Below, in pieces: positions 37,733 to 46,026 of a stretch of 64,000 nt of DNA. The DNA lies in contig NZ_LGED01000024.1 of NCBI RefSeq assembly GCF_001280085.1, positions 93,822 through 157,821 on the forward strand, read 5' to 3'. The notes below the pieces were generated by a model. It saw nothing but the letters and a program-made list of their open reading frames with translations, made no database searches and was not told the DNA's origin. The stretch comes from Saccharothrix sp. NRRL B-16348 (lineage in GTDB: Bacteria > Actinomycetota > Actinomycetes > Mycobacteriales > Pseudonocardiaceae). Numbering within the stretch: the first letter of the stretch is position 1; the number at the start of each line of letters is the position of its first letter. The position numbers and the translations under genes were made by a program.

Positions 37733-38040
37733 GCAGACTCACGACCCGACTCGCCCTGACCGTGGTCGCCGCCGCCGCCCTGCGGCTCCCGCGCGGTCAG
37801 CGGGACCGCTACCTGGAGCAGTGGCGCGCCGACGTCGAAGGCGCCCGTGAGCTGGGCCTGAACCCGCTCGGCGTGGCGTTCGGCGCGCTCCGGATCGCGA
37901 ACCGGGAGCGCAAGCCGGTGATGCTGCCGATCGGCCCGTTGGCGCTGGCCCTGCGCCTGCGCGAGAGCACGAACTTCGGCGCGGTGCTGGCCGTGATGGT
38001 GCTGGCCAACCTCGGCGGGGCGATCCTGCTGGTGGTGTGA
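37729..38040 (+). CDS. small membrane-associated protein coupled to padR
   Basis: The 103-residue product starts at ATG 37729, overlapping the padR stop. It has a basic N-terminal amphipathic region ([19 protein letters not shown]), a middle part with YLEQWRADVEGARELGLNP, and a single C-terminal helix (VLAVMVLANLGGAILLVV). The middle resembles the short prefix domain found before some actinobacterial ABC permeases. Function unknown; regulation by the adjacent PadR is inferred from coupling. Confidence 0.6.
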   Translation: MSRLTTRLALTVVAAAALRLPRGQRDRYLEQWRADVEGARELGLNPLGVAFGALRIANRERKPVMLPIGPLALALRLRESTNFGAVLAVMVLANLGGAILLVV

Positions 38041-38044
38041 GGCG

Positions 38045-38302
38045 CTAGGCGGCGTCGCCGCGCAACTGGGCGCGCAGCTTCTCGCGTTCGGCGCGGCGCA
38101 CCGCCTGCTTCTCCTCCAGGCCCTGCGCGACCCGCTTGCGCAGCCCGCTGAACACGAACAGCGACAGCGGCAGCGCCACGACCACGCCGACGGCGAGCGC
38201 GACCAGCAGCGGCACGTCGACGAGCACGAGCAGCGCGGTGACCGCGGCGACCATGCCCAGGCGCGCGCCGATGTAGAGCGTCACATCACGACCCAGGTGC
38301 AC
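38045..38302 (-). CDS. DUF4229 membrane protein
   Basis: With the GTG at 38302 the product is 85 residues, with two membrane helices (ARLGMVAAVTALLVLVDVPLL and VALAVGVVVALPLSLFVFSG) and a basic, charged C-terminal tail (EEKQAVRRAEREKLRAQLRG). This is the layout of DUF4229 proteins of actinobacteria; their role is unknown. It starts 11 bases after the end of the Lrp/AsnC gene and is probably co-transcribed. Confidence 0.75.
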   Translation of the reverse strand: MHLGRDVTLYIGARLGMVAAVTALLVLVDVPLLVALAVGVVVALPLSLFVFSGLRKRVAQGLEEKQAVRRAEREKLRAQLRGDAA

Positions 38303-38313
38303 GGTTGACCAGG

Positions 38314-38781
38314 TTACGCGTCGTCCGCGGGACCGGCCGCCGCGGTGTTCGGACGGCCCTCGAACCGGGTGGACAGCACGACCGTGGTGCGCGTGCGCGC
38401 GACGCCCTGGATGCGCCGCAGCCGGCCGAGCGAGCGCTCCAGGTCGTCGACCGTGGCGACCCGCACCTTCACGATGAACGACTCGTCGCCCGCCACCCGG
38501 TAGCACGACTCGACCTCGACCAGCTCGGCCAGCGCGACGGCCAGCTCGTCGTCGTCCGCGGTGTCCGTGGGGTGGATGCTGACCAGCGCGGTAACGCCGA
38601 GGCCGACGGCGCTCGGGTCGACCACGGCGTGGTAGCCGACGATCACCCCGGTGGTTTCCAGCTTGCCGACCCGTTCGTGCACGGCGGAGGCCGAGAGGCC
38701 CACCTTGCGGCCGAGGTCGGCGTAGGTGGCCCGGCCGTTCTCCCGCAGGGCGGCGATGATCTGGCGATCAAGAGCGTCCAC
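38314..38781 (-). CDS. Lrp/AsnC-family transcriptional regulator
   Basis: The 155-residue protein has the N-terminal helix-turn-helix MDALDRQIIAALRENGRATY with ADLGRKVGLSASAVHERVGK. The C-terminal RAM ligand-binding domain includes IHPTDTADDDELAVAL and the CYRVAGDESFIVKVRV strand. Such regulators sense amino acids. It is divergent from bldC across about 150 bases. The effector is not predictable. Confidence 0.92.
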   Translation of the reverse strand: MDALDRQIIAALRENGRATYADLGRKVGLSASAVHERVGKLETTGVIVGYHAVVDPSAVGLGVTALVSIHPTDTADDDELAVALAELVEVESCYRVAGDESFIVKVRVATVDDLERSLGRLRRIQGVARTRTTVVLSTRFEGRPNTAAAGPADDA

Positions 38782-38930
38782 CGGTCACAGCGTAGGCCCA
38801 CCGACCACGATGTCCGAACCGCACGCTTCGTCCCTTACTACCTCTTTACCATCACCCAAGCGTTCGAGTACCCGATGGGTGGGGTGCCACGATGCGTCCG
38901 GTACGTCTGTACGCCATCGGGGAGGATGCC

Positions 38931-39149
38931 GTGACCGTGACGCAGGGACACCAGGGGGAACGCCTGCTGACGCCGGGTGAGGTCGCGAACTTGTTCCGGG
39001 TAGACCCGAAGACGGTCACCCGCTGGGCCACCGCGGGCCGGATCGGCTCGATCCGCACGCCAGGGGGCCACCGCAGGTTCCGCGAGTCCGAGGTCCAGCA
39101 GTTGTTGTCCCAGCTGACGACGGAGGCGACCGAACCCGTCCGACACTGA
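38931..39149 (+). CDS. bldC: BldC-like developmental regulator
   Basis: BldC is a small MerR-type DNA-binding protein that binds head-to-tail on DNA and delays development in Streptomyces. The 72-residue product has LLTPGEVANLFRVDPKTVTR followed by WATAGRIGSIRTPGGHRRFR, very close to BldC. GGGGAGG at 38919-38925 is five bases before the GTG at 38931, which decides the start over the ATG at 38892. M. tuberculosis has a similar small protein, Rv0500A. Targets here are unknown. Confidence 0.85.
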   Translation: MTVTQGHQGERLLTPGEVANLFRVDPKTVTRWATAGRIGSIRTPGGHRRFRESEVQQLLSQLTTEATEPVRH

Positions 39150-39201
39150 CGACGTGCACCTCCGGGACACGGGTAATCTCGTGGCAAAGGAGGTGGCGAC
39201 C

Positions 39202-39381
39202 ATGCTCTACCTGCTCGCGGTGATCGGTGCGCTCACCATCGCCGTGCTGCTGTGGCGTGCGTTCGGACCGAACCGGGTCGATACCGCCCCCAGTCGTCGA
39301 ATCGTGGCGCCGGACGACGACCCGGACTTCCTGCGCAAGCTCGGTGAGCAGCGCAAGAAGAAGCCGGACGACGAAGAGTGA
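39202..39381 (+). CDS. small single-pass membrane protein
   Basis: This 59-residue product starts at ATG 39202, eight bases after an AGGAGG. It has one N-terminal helix (LYLLAVIGALTIAVLLW) and a short charged cytoplasmic tail ending KKKPDDEE. It follows bldC after 52 bases and ends just before a terminator. Function unknown. Confidence 0.7.
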   Translation: MLYLLAVIGALTIAVLLWRAFGPNRVDTAPSRRIVAPDDDPDFLRKLGEQRKKKPDDEE

Positions 39382-39388
39382 CAACGGT

Positions 39389-39409
39389 GGGGCCTCGCTC
39401 CGAGGCCCC
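39389..39409. terminator. bidirectional terminator hairpin
   Basis: GGGGCCTCG-CTC-CGAGGCCCC is a perfect 9-bp stem with a three-base loop between two convergent gene ends. Confidence 0.8.
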
Positions 39410-39423
39410 CTCGTCGTGACGGG

Positions 39424-40863
39424 CTAGTTGTTCGGGAAGTCGTCGGCCACGGTGGCGGCGAGTTCCAGCAGCGCGAGCCTCGTGTCCGGGGCGAGCTTGT
39501 CCAGCTCGATCTCCGCGCCCTCTTCCAGGTGCGTGTCGAACGGGATCCGCACCACGGCGCGGCAGCGCTGGGCGAAGTGCGCGGCCAGCTTGTCCAGGTC
39601 GACCTTGCCCGAGCCGGGCCGCACCGAGTTGATCACCGCGACGGACTTCGCGACCAGGTCGCGGTAGCCGTGCGCGTCGAGCCAGTCGAGCGTCGCCGCC
39701 GACGTCTGCGCGCCGTCCACCGAGCCGGACGACACCAGCACCAGCGAGTCGGCCTGGTCGAGCACGCCCTTCATGGCCGAGTGCATCAAGCCGGTGCCGC
39801 AGTCGGTGAGCACGATGTTGTAGAACAGCTCCAGCAACGAGATCGTGCGCAGGTAGTCGAGGTCGCTGAACGCCTCCGACACGGCCGGGTCCTGCTCGGA
39901 CGCCAGCACTTCGAGGCGGCTGGGCGACTGCGAGGTGTACGCGCGCACGTCGCTGTACCGGGTGATCTTCGACGCGTCGCGCAGCAGGTGCCGCACCGTC
40001 GCCGTGGTCTCCCTGGGCACCTTCAGCGCCAGCGTGCCGCGGTCGGGGTTGGCGTCCACCGCGATGACCCGGTCGCCGCGCAGCGAGGAGAACGTCGAGC
40101 CGAGCGTGGTCGTCGTCGTGGTCTTGCCGACGCCGCCCTTGAGGCTCAGCATGGCGATCTTGTAGCACCCGCGCAGCGGCTGGTTGATCCGGCCGATCAG
40201 CTCACGCCTGCGGACGTCCGCGGGGCTCTCGCCGAGGTTGACCAGACCGCCGGTGACCGAGTGCACGGTCTTGCGCCAGCCGGACTGCGGCGGGCGCTTC
40301 GCGCGCTTGATCAACTGCTGCGAGGACACGTCGCTGGCGTTGGCCGCCCGCTGCGGTTGCTGCTGCGGCTGGACGCTCTGCGGGAAGTTGTTGGGGAACC
40401 CGCCCTGGTACTGCTGCGGTCCCGCCTGGTGCGGGCCGGACTGGTTCGGGCCGGGGTACGGACCGGACTGGCCGCCCGACACCTGGTACGCGCCCGACTG
40501 GCCGCCGGACACCGGGTACGGCCCCGACTGCTGGCCGGAGACCGGGTACGCGCCGGACTGGCCGCCGGAGACCTGGTACGACCCGGACTGCTGGCCCTGC
40601 ACGGGATACGACCCCGACTGCTGCCCCTGCACGGGGTAGGGGCCGGACTGCTGGCCCTGCGCCGGGAACCCGCCCGACGGGGGTCCGGTCACCGGGCCGG
40701 ACTGCGCCGGGTCGAGGTAGACGGTCTGGGGGTCGACGTAGTGGGCACCCGATCCCGGCTCGACCTGGTAGCCGCCCGACTGGTTCGGGTTGGGCTGCTG
40801 CTGCCCTTCCGCTCCGGCCGGCTGCTGCCACGACGGCTCAGGATTCTCGTAGCGACCGGTCAC
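39424..40863 (-). CDS. MinD/ParA-type ATPase with proline/glutamine-rich N-terminal repeats (EspI-like)
   Basis: The 479-residue protein has two parts. Residues 1-175 are disordered and rich in Gln, Gly, Ser, Tyr and Pro, with seven copies of a decapeptide (type QGQQSGPYPV) at residues 69-138. Residues 230-479 form a MinD/ParA ATPase with the Walker A LKGGVGKTTTTTTL (about 241-254) and VIAVDANPDRGTLALK. The layout resembles EspI-type ATPases of ESX secretion loci, but no ESX genes are in the window. It may act in positioning or secretion; this is inference. It lies downstream of the ccsB gene. Confidence 0.8.
   Translation of the reverse strand: MTGRYENPEPSWQQPAGAEGQQQPNPNQSGGYQVEPGSGAHYVDPQTVYLDPAQSGPVTGPPSGGFPAQGQQSGPYPVQGQQSGSYPVQGQQSGSYQVSGGQSGAYPVSGQQSGPYPVSGGQSGAYQVSGGQSGPYPGPNQSGPHQAGPQQYQGGFPNNFPQSVQPQQQPQRAANASDVSSQQLIKRAKRPPQSGWRKTVHSVTGGLVNLGESPADVRRRELIGRINQPLRGCYKIAMLSLKGGVGKTTTTTTLGSTFSSLRGDRVIAVDANPDRGTLALKVPRETTATVRHLLRDASKITRYSDVRAYTSQSPSRLEVLASEQDPAVSEAFSDLDYLRTISLLELFYNIVLTDCGTGLMHSAMKGVLDQADSLVLVSSGSVDGAQTSAATLDWLDAHGYRDLVAKSVAVINSVRPGSGKVDLDKLAAHFAQRCRAVVRIPFDTHLEEGAEIELDKLAPDTRLALLELAATVADDFPNN
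40450..40659 (-). repeat. seven 30-bp in-frame repeats encoding decapeptides
   Basis: Seven tandem 30-bp units encode QGQQSGPYPV-type decapeptides inside the MinD-like gene, alternating QG and SG lead residues and P, S or A before Tyr. The copies differ at both DNA and protein level, so they are not a recent slippage product alone. Confidence 0.85.
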
Positions 40864-40953
40864 CGCTGGGGTCCTCCCTGAGCGAAGCGGATCGAGACCT
40901 CCCCGACCCCACGCGTCCGACGGTAGTCGGCGACCAGTGGTTCCACGACACTG

Positions 40954-40997
40954 GGTGTTCGTCCACCCCGAGCCCGTGACATGGGTGGACGAACACC
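40954..40997 (-). terminator. long hairpin downstream of ccsB
   Basis: GGTGTTCGTCCACCC and GGGTGGACGAACACC are perfect 15-base inverted repeats separated by 14 bases, 22 bases after the ccsB stop. No T-run follows, so it may be an intrinsic terminator, an mRNA 3' stabiliser or a protein site. Confidence 0.55.
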
Positions 40998-41019
40998 GCG
41001 TACCTCGTGGTCTACGGGA

Positions 41020-41958
41020 TCAGCCGACACCGGCGTACGAGTGCAACCCAGTCGTTACGAGGTTGATGAAGAACAGGTTGAACACGGTCAGCGCGAAGGC
41101 GAACGAGTTGATCCAAGCGGCGGGACGGCCGCGCCAACCGGCCGTCGCCCGCGCGTGCAGGTACCCCGCGTAGACGACCCACGACACGAACGCCACGGTC
41201 TCCTTGGGGTCCCAGCCCCAGAACCGGCCCCACGCCGACTCGGCCCAGATCGCGCCGCAGATGATGCCGATGGTGAACAGCGGGAACGCGAACACCGTGC
41301 TGCGGTAGGCGAGCCGGTCCAGCACGTCGGCCTCGGGCAGCTTGCGGAACCTCGCCCGGCCCGAGGACTTCAGCAGGTACATCACGCTGGCCACACCGGG
41401 CACCAGCAGCACGCCGCTGGAAATCGAGATCACCGACACGTGCACCACGAGCCAGTACGACTGCAACGGAGGCGTCACGGGAGCGGCGTCGGCGTAGAGG
41501 ACGGTGCCACCGAGGAACATCAGGATCACGATCGGCACCAGCACGAACCCGCCGAGCCTGCGCACCGGGAACTTGCGGACCAGCACCAGCCACGTCACCA
41601 CGCCCGCGAGCGTCAGCAGCGAGCCGTACTCGTACATGTTGCCCCACGGCGCGCGCTCGGTCGCGAACCCGCGCAGCACCAGCGAAGCGAGGTGCAGCCC
41701 CGCGCCGAGGACGTTCAGCGCCAAGCCCATCCGGCCCAGGCGTTCGACGCGGGACAGCTCCGGCTTGACCACGAGACCCGGCGTCCACGTGCCGTCGGCC
41801 TGGGCGCCGCCGGCGGCGACCAGCTCGCGTTCCTTGGCCTTCTCGGGCCGGGCGAACGCCGCCTCGCACAGGTACAGCACGGCGGCGAAGAAGTAGATCG
41901 CCACGGCCGCGCCGTAGGTCCAGTCGCTGTACGTCGCCAGGGTCGCGTTGACCGGCAT
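41020..41958 (-). CDS. ccsB: cytochrome c biogenesis protein CcsB (haem handling, system II)
   Basis: CcsB (CcsA family) works with ResB to bring haem across the membrane and attach it to apocytochrome c. The 312-residue protein has about eight helices and the haem-binding WWD-type region GRFWGWDPKETVAFVSWVVY. Conserved histidines lie in VVHVSVISIS and in the C-terminal TTGLHSYAG. The N-terminal 70 residues include a soluble loop. It overlaps the resB stop as TGATG. Its partners upstream are resB and ccdA. Confidence 0.94.
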   Translation of the reverse strand: MPVNATLATYSDWTYGAAVAIYFFAAVLYLCEAAFARPEKAKERELVAAGGAQADGTWTPGLVVKPELSRVERLGRMGLALNVLGAGLHLASLVLRGFATERAPWGNMYEYGSLLTLAGVVTWLVLVRKFPVRRLGGFVLVPIVILMFLGGTVLYADAAPVTPPLQSYWLVVHVSVISISSGVLLVPGVASVMYLLKSSGRARFRKLPEADVLDRLAYRSTVFAFPLFTIGIICGAIWAESAWGRFWGWDPKETVAFVSWVVYAGYLHARATAGWRGRPAAWINSFAFALTVFNLFFINLVTTGLHSYAGVG

Positions 41959-43502
41959 CAGCTCTCCTTCTCGTAGGCGAGCAGGTCCCGGGACAGGGAG
42001 GTGAACTCCTCGCCGTACCCGGCCTGATCAGTGCGCGCGAGGCCGCCGACCTCGACAACGGTACGCCCGTCCTCCTGCGGCGCGGCCCGCACCCAGACGC
42101 GGCGGCGCTTGATGCTCAGCGAGACGGCCAGACCCAGGATGACCAGCACCGAGAACACCAGCACCCACACCTGCGTGGGGTCGTGGGACACCTGCAGCGA
42201 CACCCAGTCGCGGACGCCGTCGAAGCGGATCACGGTGCCGTCGTCGAGCGTCAGCTGCTCGCCCTGCTTGAGGTTCTGCCGGGCGACCTTGGTCAACTTG
42301 CCGTCCCGCACCATCTTCTCGTCGATGGAGAAGATCGACTGGCCGCGGCCGGAGTCGGTGCCGAGGTCGCCGCGGTAGACGTCGATCGCGACCGCCGGGT
42401 CGTTCGCGGCGGGGAACGCGGAGTCGAGCAGCTCGCCCTGGAAGGCGGCGGTCGGCGCGAGCAGGCCGGTGATCGCGAGCTGGCTCTTGCGGCGCTGCTC
42501 GGCGTCCGGCACGTTCGGCGGGTCGAACTTCGTCGCGCCCTCCGAGGCGAGCGTGACCTGGTCGACCGGGCGCCACTGGGTGGCGCCGGTGCGGGTGTCG
42601 CCGTTGGGGAACGTGACGGTGAACAGCGGCGTGTAGCCGTGGCCGAGGAGGTAGAGCCGGTCCCCCGCGGTGCGCAGCGGGCTGTTGACCTCCAGCGGGT
42701 ACGGCCGCCAGGTGCCGGTCTCGAGGTCCGCGCCGGACTGGTACTGGATGGCGGCGTGGAAGCTCTCCGCCTGGCCGTTGTGCAGGAACGTGGCGTCGAA
42801 GTCGTCGACCTTCACGCAGAACTGGTTCAGCTGCGTGCCGTCCACGCGCAGACCGGGGCGGAACGTGTCGTAGTTGTAGACGCCCGAGTTGCAGAACTGG
42901 CCGCCGTTCGCCTGCACGATGACCTGGCCCTCGTAGCCGAACATCTTGCCCAGCGCGAACGCGACCAGCAGGCCCAGCAGGGAGAAGTGGAACACCAGGT
43001 TGCCGGTCTCGCGGAGGAACCCGCGCTCGGCGCTGATCGTGCGGCTGCCGTCCGGCTCGTCGCGGGTGACCGTGCGCCAGCCCTTGAGCCGGCGTTCGGC
43101 GTGCTCGATGACCGCCTGCGGTGACGAGGTGGTGTCGGCCGACGCGTGGTGCGGCATGCGGGCCAGGTTGCGCGGCGTGAGCACCGGCTTGGCCCGCATC
43201 TGCTTGAAGTACTCCCACGTGCGCGGGAGCAGGCAGCCCACCAGGGACACGAACAGCAGCACGTAGATCGCGGAGAACCAGAAGCTCGCGTAGACGTCGA
43301 AGAACTGCAGCTCGTCCAGCAGCCGGCCCCACCAGCCGTGCTCGGCGATGTACTCGTCGACCTTGAACGAGTTCAGCGAGCGCTGCGGCAGCAACGCGCC
43401 CGGCATCGCGCCGAGGGCGAGCAGGAAGAGCAGGGTCAACGCGGTGCGCATGGCCGTCAGGCCGCGCCACGTGTTGCGCAGGAAGGCGAGGATGGTGCGC
43501 AC
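41958..43502 (-). CDS. resB: cytochrome c biogenesis protein ResB
   Basis: ResB (Ccs1) is the second half of the system II cytochrome c synthase. The 514-residue protein begins at GTG 43502, which overlaps the ccdA stop (TAGTG). It has an N-terminal helix (MRTALTLLFLLALGAMPGAL), further helices (FWFSAIYVLLFVSLVGCLLP and LVFHFSLLGLLVAFALGKMF), a large extracytoplasmic domain and a final helix (VWVLVFSVLVILGLAVSLSI). The long upstream extension of the open frame lies inside ccdA and is discarded. Confidence 0.93.
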   Translation of the reverse strand: MRTILAFLRNTWRGLTAMRTALTLLFLLALGAMPGALLPQRSLNSFKVDEYIAEHGWWGRLLDELQFFDVYASFWFSAIYVLLFVSLVGCLLPRTWEYFKQMRAKPVLTPRNLARMPHHASADTTSSPQAVIEHAERRLKGWRTVTRDEPDGSRTISAERGFLRETGNLVFHFSLLGLLVAFALGKMFGYEGQVIVQANGGQFCNSGVYNYDTFRPGLRVDGTQLNQFCVKVDDFDATFLHNGQAESFHAAIQYQSGADLETGTWRPYPLEVNSPLRTAGDRLYLLGHGYTPLFTVTFPNGDTRTGATQWRPVDQVTLASEGATKFDPPNVPDAEQRRKSQLAITGLLAPTAAFQGELLDSAFPAANDPAVAIDVYRGDLGTDSGRGQSIFSIDEKMVRDGKLTKVARQNLKQGEQLTLDDGTVIRFDGVRDWVSLQVSHDPTQVWVLVFSVLVILGLAVSLSIKRRRVWVRAAPQEDGRTVVEVGGLARTDQAGYGEEFTSLSRDLLAYEKES

Positions 43503-44302
43503 TACAACGGCAGTTTCAGGTCGTTGATGACGGCGTCGCGCAGCCAGTTGACGAACTCGCCCCACAGGCCGGTGACCAGGGCGACGCCGACGGCCATCAG
43601 CAGCACGCCGCCGAACACCTGCACCTGGCGGACGTGCGAGCGCAGCCAGCCGGTCGTCCGGACCGCCCAGCGCGCGCCGAGCGCGATGAGGATGAACGGC
43701 AGGCCGAGGCCGAGGCAGTAGGCGAGCACGAGGACCGCGCCGCGGGCGGTGGTCGAGCCGACCTCGGTGCTGCGGGTCAACGCCAGCACGCCGGTCAGCG
43801 TCGGGCCCAGGCACGGCGTCCAGCCGAGCGCGAACACGCCGCCCAGCAGCGGCGCGCCGAACAGGCCCGCGCGGGGCGTGCGGTGGACGCGGACGTCGCG
43901 CTGGAGGGCGGGGACGAGCCCGATGAACACCAGTCCCATGGCGATGGTGATGACGCCGCCGACGCGCTGGAGCAGGTCGCCCTGGACCCAGAACAGGTCG
44001 GTCAGCCCGAGCACCACGAACGACATCAGCGCGAACACGATCGTGAAGCCGAGCACGAACAGCAGCGCGGCGCCCGCGACCCGCCAGCGGCCGGTCTTCC
44101 TCGCCTCGCCGTCCTGGACCGCCGGTGCGTCCGCGCCGACGAGGCCCGCGAGGTACGCGAGGTAGCCGGGGACCAGCGGGACGACGCACGGCGAGGCGAA
44201 CGAGATCGCCCCGGCCAGCACCGCCACACCGGTCGCGAGCAGGATCGGGCCGGAGGTGGCCAGATCGGTCGGGTTCACGCGTTCAGGGTAGGTATCCACC
44301 AC
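43502..44302 (-). CDS. ccdA: cytochrome c biogenesis thiol-disulfide transporter CcdA
   Basis: CcdA carries reducing power across the membrane to keep the cytochrome c haem-binding cysteines reduced. The 266-residue protein has six helices and the paired active-site cysteines in SFASPCVVPLVPGYLAYLAG and FALGWTPCLGPTLTGVLAL. In Mycobacterium it directly follows a TlpA-like thioredoxin gene; here a divergently transcribed peptidase gene intervenes. Starts at GTG 44302 and GTG 44278 (VNPTDLA) are both possible. Confidence 0.94.
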   Translation of the reverse strand: MVDTYPERVNPTDLATSGPILLATGVAVLAGAISFASPCVVPLVPGYLAYLAGLVGADAPAVQDGEARKTGRWRVAGAALLFVLGFTIVFALMSFVVLGLTDLFWVQGDLLQRVGGVITIAMGLVFIGLVPALQRDVRVHRTPRAGLFGAPLLGGVFALGWTPCLGPTLTGVLALTRSTEVGSTTARGAVLVLAYCLGLGLPFILIALGARWAVRTTGWLRSHVRQVQVFGGVLLMAVGVALVTGLWGEFVNWLRDAVINDLKLPL

Positions 44303-44463
44303 TTGACGCCGCGCACCGGCATCCCTTACGGGCGACCCAGATCACAAGCCGGCGGTGGTCTGGTTGGCCTCACGGCAGAGGTCACGCGGAGGCCCATTAC
44401 CCATCTCAGTGAATGTTTAAACCCGACCATCAACCCTTGTGGGTTAGTGGTCAACTCCATAGC
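44303..44463. promoter_or_regulatory. divergent promoter region of ccdA and the M64 peptidase
   Basis: This 161-base gap drives ccdA leftward and the peptidase rightward. It is less GC-rich near 44400-44460. I see no clear hexamers or operator; a TCACAA half-site at 44342-44347 is not matched on its other side. Confidence 0.4.
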
Positions 44464-45438
44464 GTGACTTTCATGCGCGCACACCGGCTCACCTTGCCCG
44501 TGCTGGCCGTCGCCTTCGCCGTCGTCGCCGCTCCCCTGCCCGGCGGCGCCGCGGAGTCCGGCGGTCCCGGCGTGGAGTGGGTGGAGGTCTTCTCACCGGA
44601 CGGCACGATCTCGCGGACGCCCGTGCCGGTCGCCGTCGAGACCAGGGCCGCGCCCGAGGCGGTCGCCGCCGACGTGGTGGCCATCCAGGAGACCGGCGCG
44701 CCCGACCAGCGGTTCGACCTGGTCTTCGTCGGCGACGGCTACACGGCCACCGAGATCGGCGTCTTCCACGACCACGTGGTGAGCAAGTGGACGGAGCTGG
44801 CCGCCGTCGAGCCGTTCCGGTCCTACCGCCAGTACTTCAACGTCTGGCAGGTCAACGTCGTGTCGAACGAGTCCGGCGTGGACCACGACCCGACCCTGGG
44901 CACGGCCCGCGACACGGCTCTCGACATGGGCTTCTGGTGCCAGGGCCGCGACACCCAGACCGAGCGCCTGCTGTGCGTGAACCAGACCAAGGCAGGCCAG
45001 TTCGGCGCGCTCGCGCCGCAGGCCGACCAGGTCATCGCGCTCGGCAACACCGCGAAGTACGGCGGCGCGGGCGGCGGCGTGGCGACCGCGGCGGGCGCGA
45101 ACGACCAGGCCGGGCAGATCGCCGTGCACGAGCTGGGCCACTCGATCGGCAAGCTGGCCGACGAGTACGACTACCCGTACGACCAGTACAGCGGCGCGGA
45201 GCCGACCGAGGTCAACGTGACCGCGGACCCGACCGGCGCGAAGTGGTCGGCCTACCTCGGCCAGACGTCGCCCGACGGCGGCGTGGTCGGCGCGTACGAG
45301 GGCGCCCGGTACTACAAGCTCGGCCTGTACCGACCGACCGACAACTCGATCATGCGCACGCTCGGCCGGGAGTTCAACCTGATCGGCCGGGACGCGATGA
45401 TCGACGCGTTCAAGGCGAAGGTGCCCGAGCTGCGGTGA
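44464..45438 (+). CDS. secreted peptidase M64 (IgA peptidase-like)
   Basis: This exported zinc protease of family M64 is about 324 residues from the GTG at 44464. A signal peptide (LPVLAVAFAVVAAPLPGGAA) is followed by DLVFVGDGYTATEIGVFHDH and the metal site HELGHSIGKLADEYD, an HExxH motif with downstream acidic residues. M64 enzymes include bacterial proteases that cut IgA, but in soil bacteria a general role is more likely. The ATG at 44473 is an alternative start. The gene sits between tlpA and ccdA on the opposite strand; its stop is three bases from the tlpA stop. Confidence 0.88.
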   Translation: MTFMRAHRLTLPVLAVAFAVVAAPLPGGAAESGGPGVEWVEVFSPDGTISRTPVPVAVETRAAPEAVAADVVAIQETGAPDQRFDLVFVGDGYTATEIGVFHDHVVSKWTELAAVEPFRSYRQYFNVWQVNVVSNESGVDHDPTLGTARDTALDMGFWCQGRDTQTERLLCVNQTKAGQFGALAPQADQVIALGNTAKYGGAGGGVATAAGANDQAGQIAVHELGHSIGKLADEYDYPYDQYSGAEPTEVNVTADPTGAKWSAYLGQTSPDGGVVGAYEGARYYKLGLYRPTDNSIMRTLGREFNLIGRDAMIDAFKAKVPELR

Positions 45439-45441
45439 CCG

Positions 45442-46026
45442 TCAGGACTCCGCGGCCAGGTCCTTGACCAGCGGCACCAGGTCCGAGGCGATCACGGCGC
45501 CGAGGAACGCCGCCGCCACCCGGTGCTGCTTGTCCAGCACGAACGTGGACGGCACGGCGTTGGGCGGCACCCCGCGGAACGCCAGCATCGCCCGGCCCGA
45601 CTCGTCGTAGATCGACGGGTAGCTGAGCTTCCGGTTGGCCATGAAGTCCCGGGGCGACTCGGTCGAGCTCTCCTTGACGTCCACGCCCAGCACCTGCACG
45701 CCGAGCGGCCCGGTCTCGTCCTGCACCTTCTGCAGCTCGGGGGCCTCGGTCCGGCACGGCCCGCACCACGCGCCCCAGATGTTGACGATCACGACCTTGC
45801 CCGCGTAGTCGTCCAGGGAGACGGTCTTGCCGTCCTCCATCAGACTCGGCCCGGCCAGCCCCTTGACGCTCTTGCGCTCGTCGCCGTCGTAGCGCAGCTT
45901 CGTCTCGCCGTTGGGCGCGACGAGCTGGAACTCCGAACCGGCCACCACCGCGTCGTCACCGGTCGTGCAGCCGGTGAGGAGCAGGAGCGCCACCGCGAGG
46001 CTTGCGAGGGGAGAAAGGGCCCTCAT
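45442..46026 (-). CDS. TlpA/ResA-like thioredoxin lipoprotein
   Basis: This 194-residue membrane-anchored thioredoxin has a lipobox (LLLLTGC, Cys at about residue 19) and the active site WGAWCGPCRTEAPELQ. TlpA/ResA proteins reduce apocytochrome c outside the membrane with electrons from CcdA. The ATG at 46026 overlaps the preceding gene's stop as ATGA. In mycobacteria the order hemL-phosphatase-tlpA-ccdA-resB-ccsA is unbroken; here the M64 gene lies between tlpA and ccdA. Confidence 0.9.
   Translation of the reverse strand: MRALSPLASLAVALLLLTGCTTGDDAVVAGSEFQLVAPNGETKLRYDGDERKSVKGLAGPSLMEDGKTVSLDDYAGKVVIVNIWGAWCGPCRTEAPELQKVQDETGPLGVQVLGVDVKESSTESPRDFMANRKLSYPSIYDESGRAMLAFRGVPPNAVPSTFVLDKQHRVAAAFLGAVIASDLVPLVKDLAAES

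Noticed and set aside
44330..44347. Possible Rex site upstream of ccdA
   Set aside because: ATCACAA fits one half, but GGGCGAC on the other side matches only 3 of 7, so it is no better than chance.
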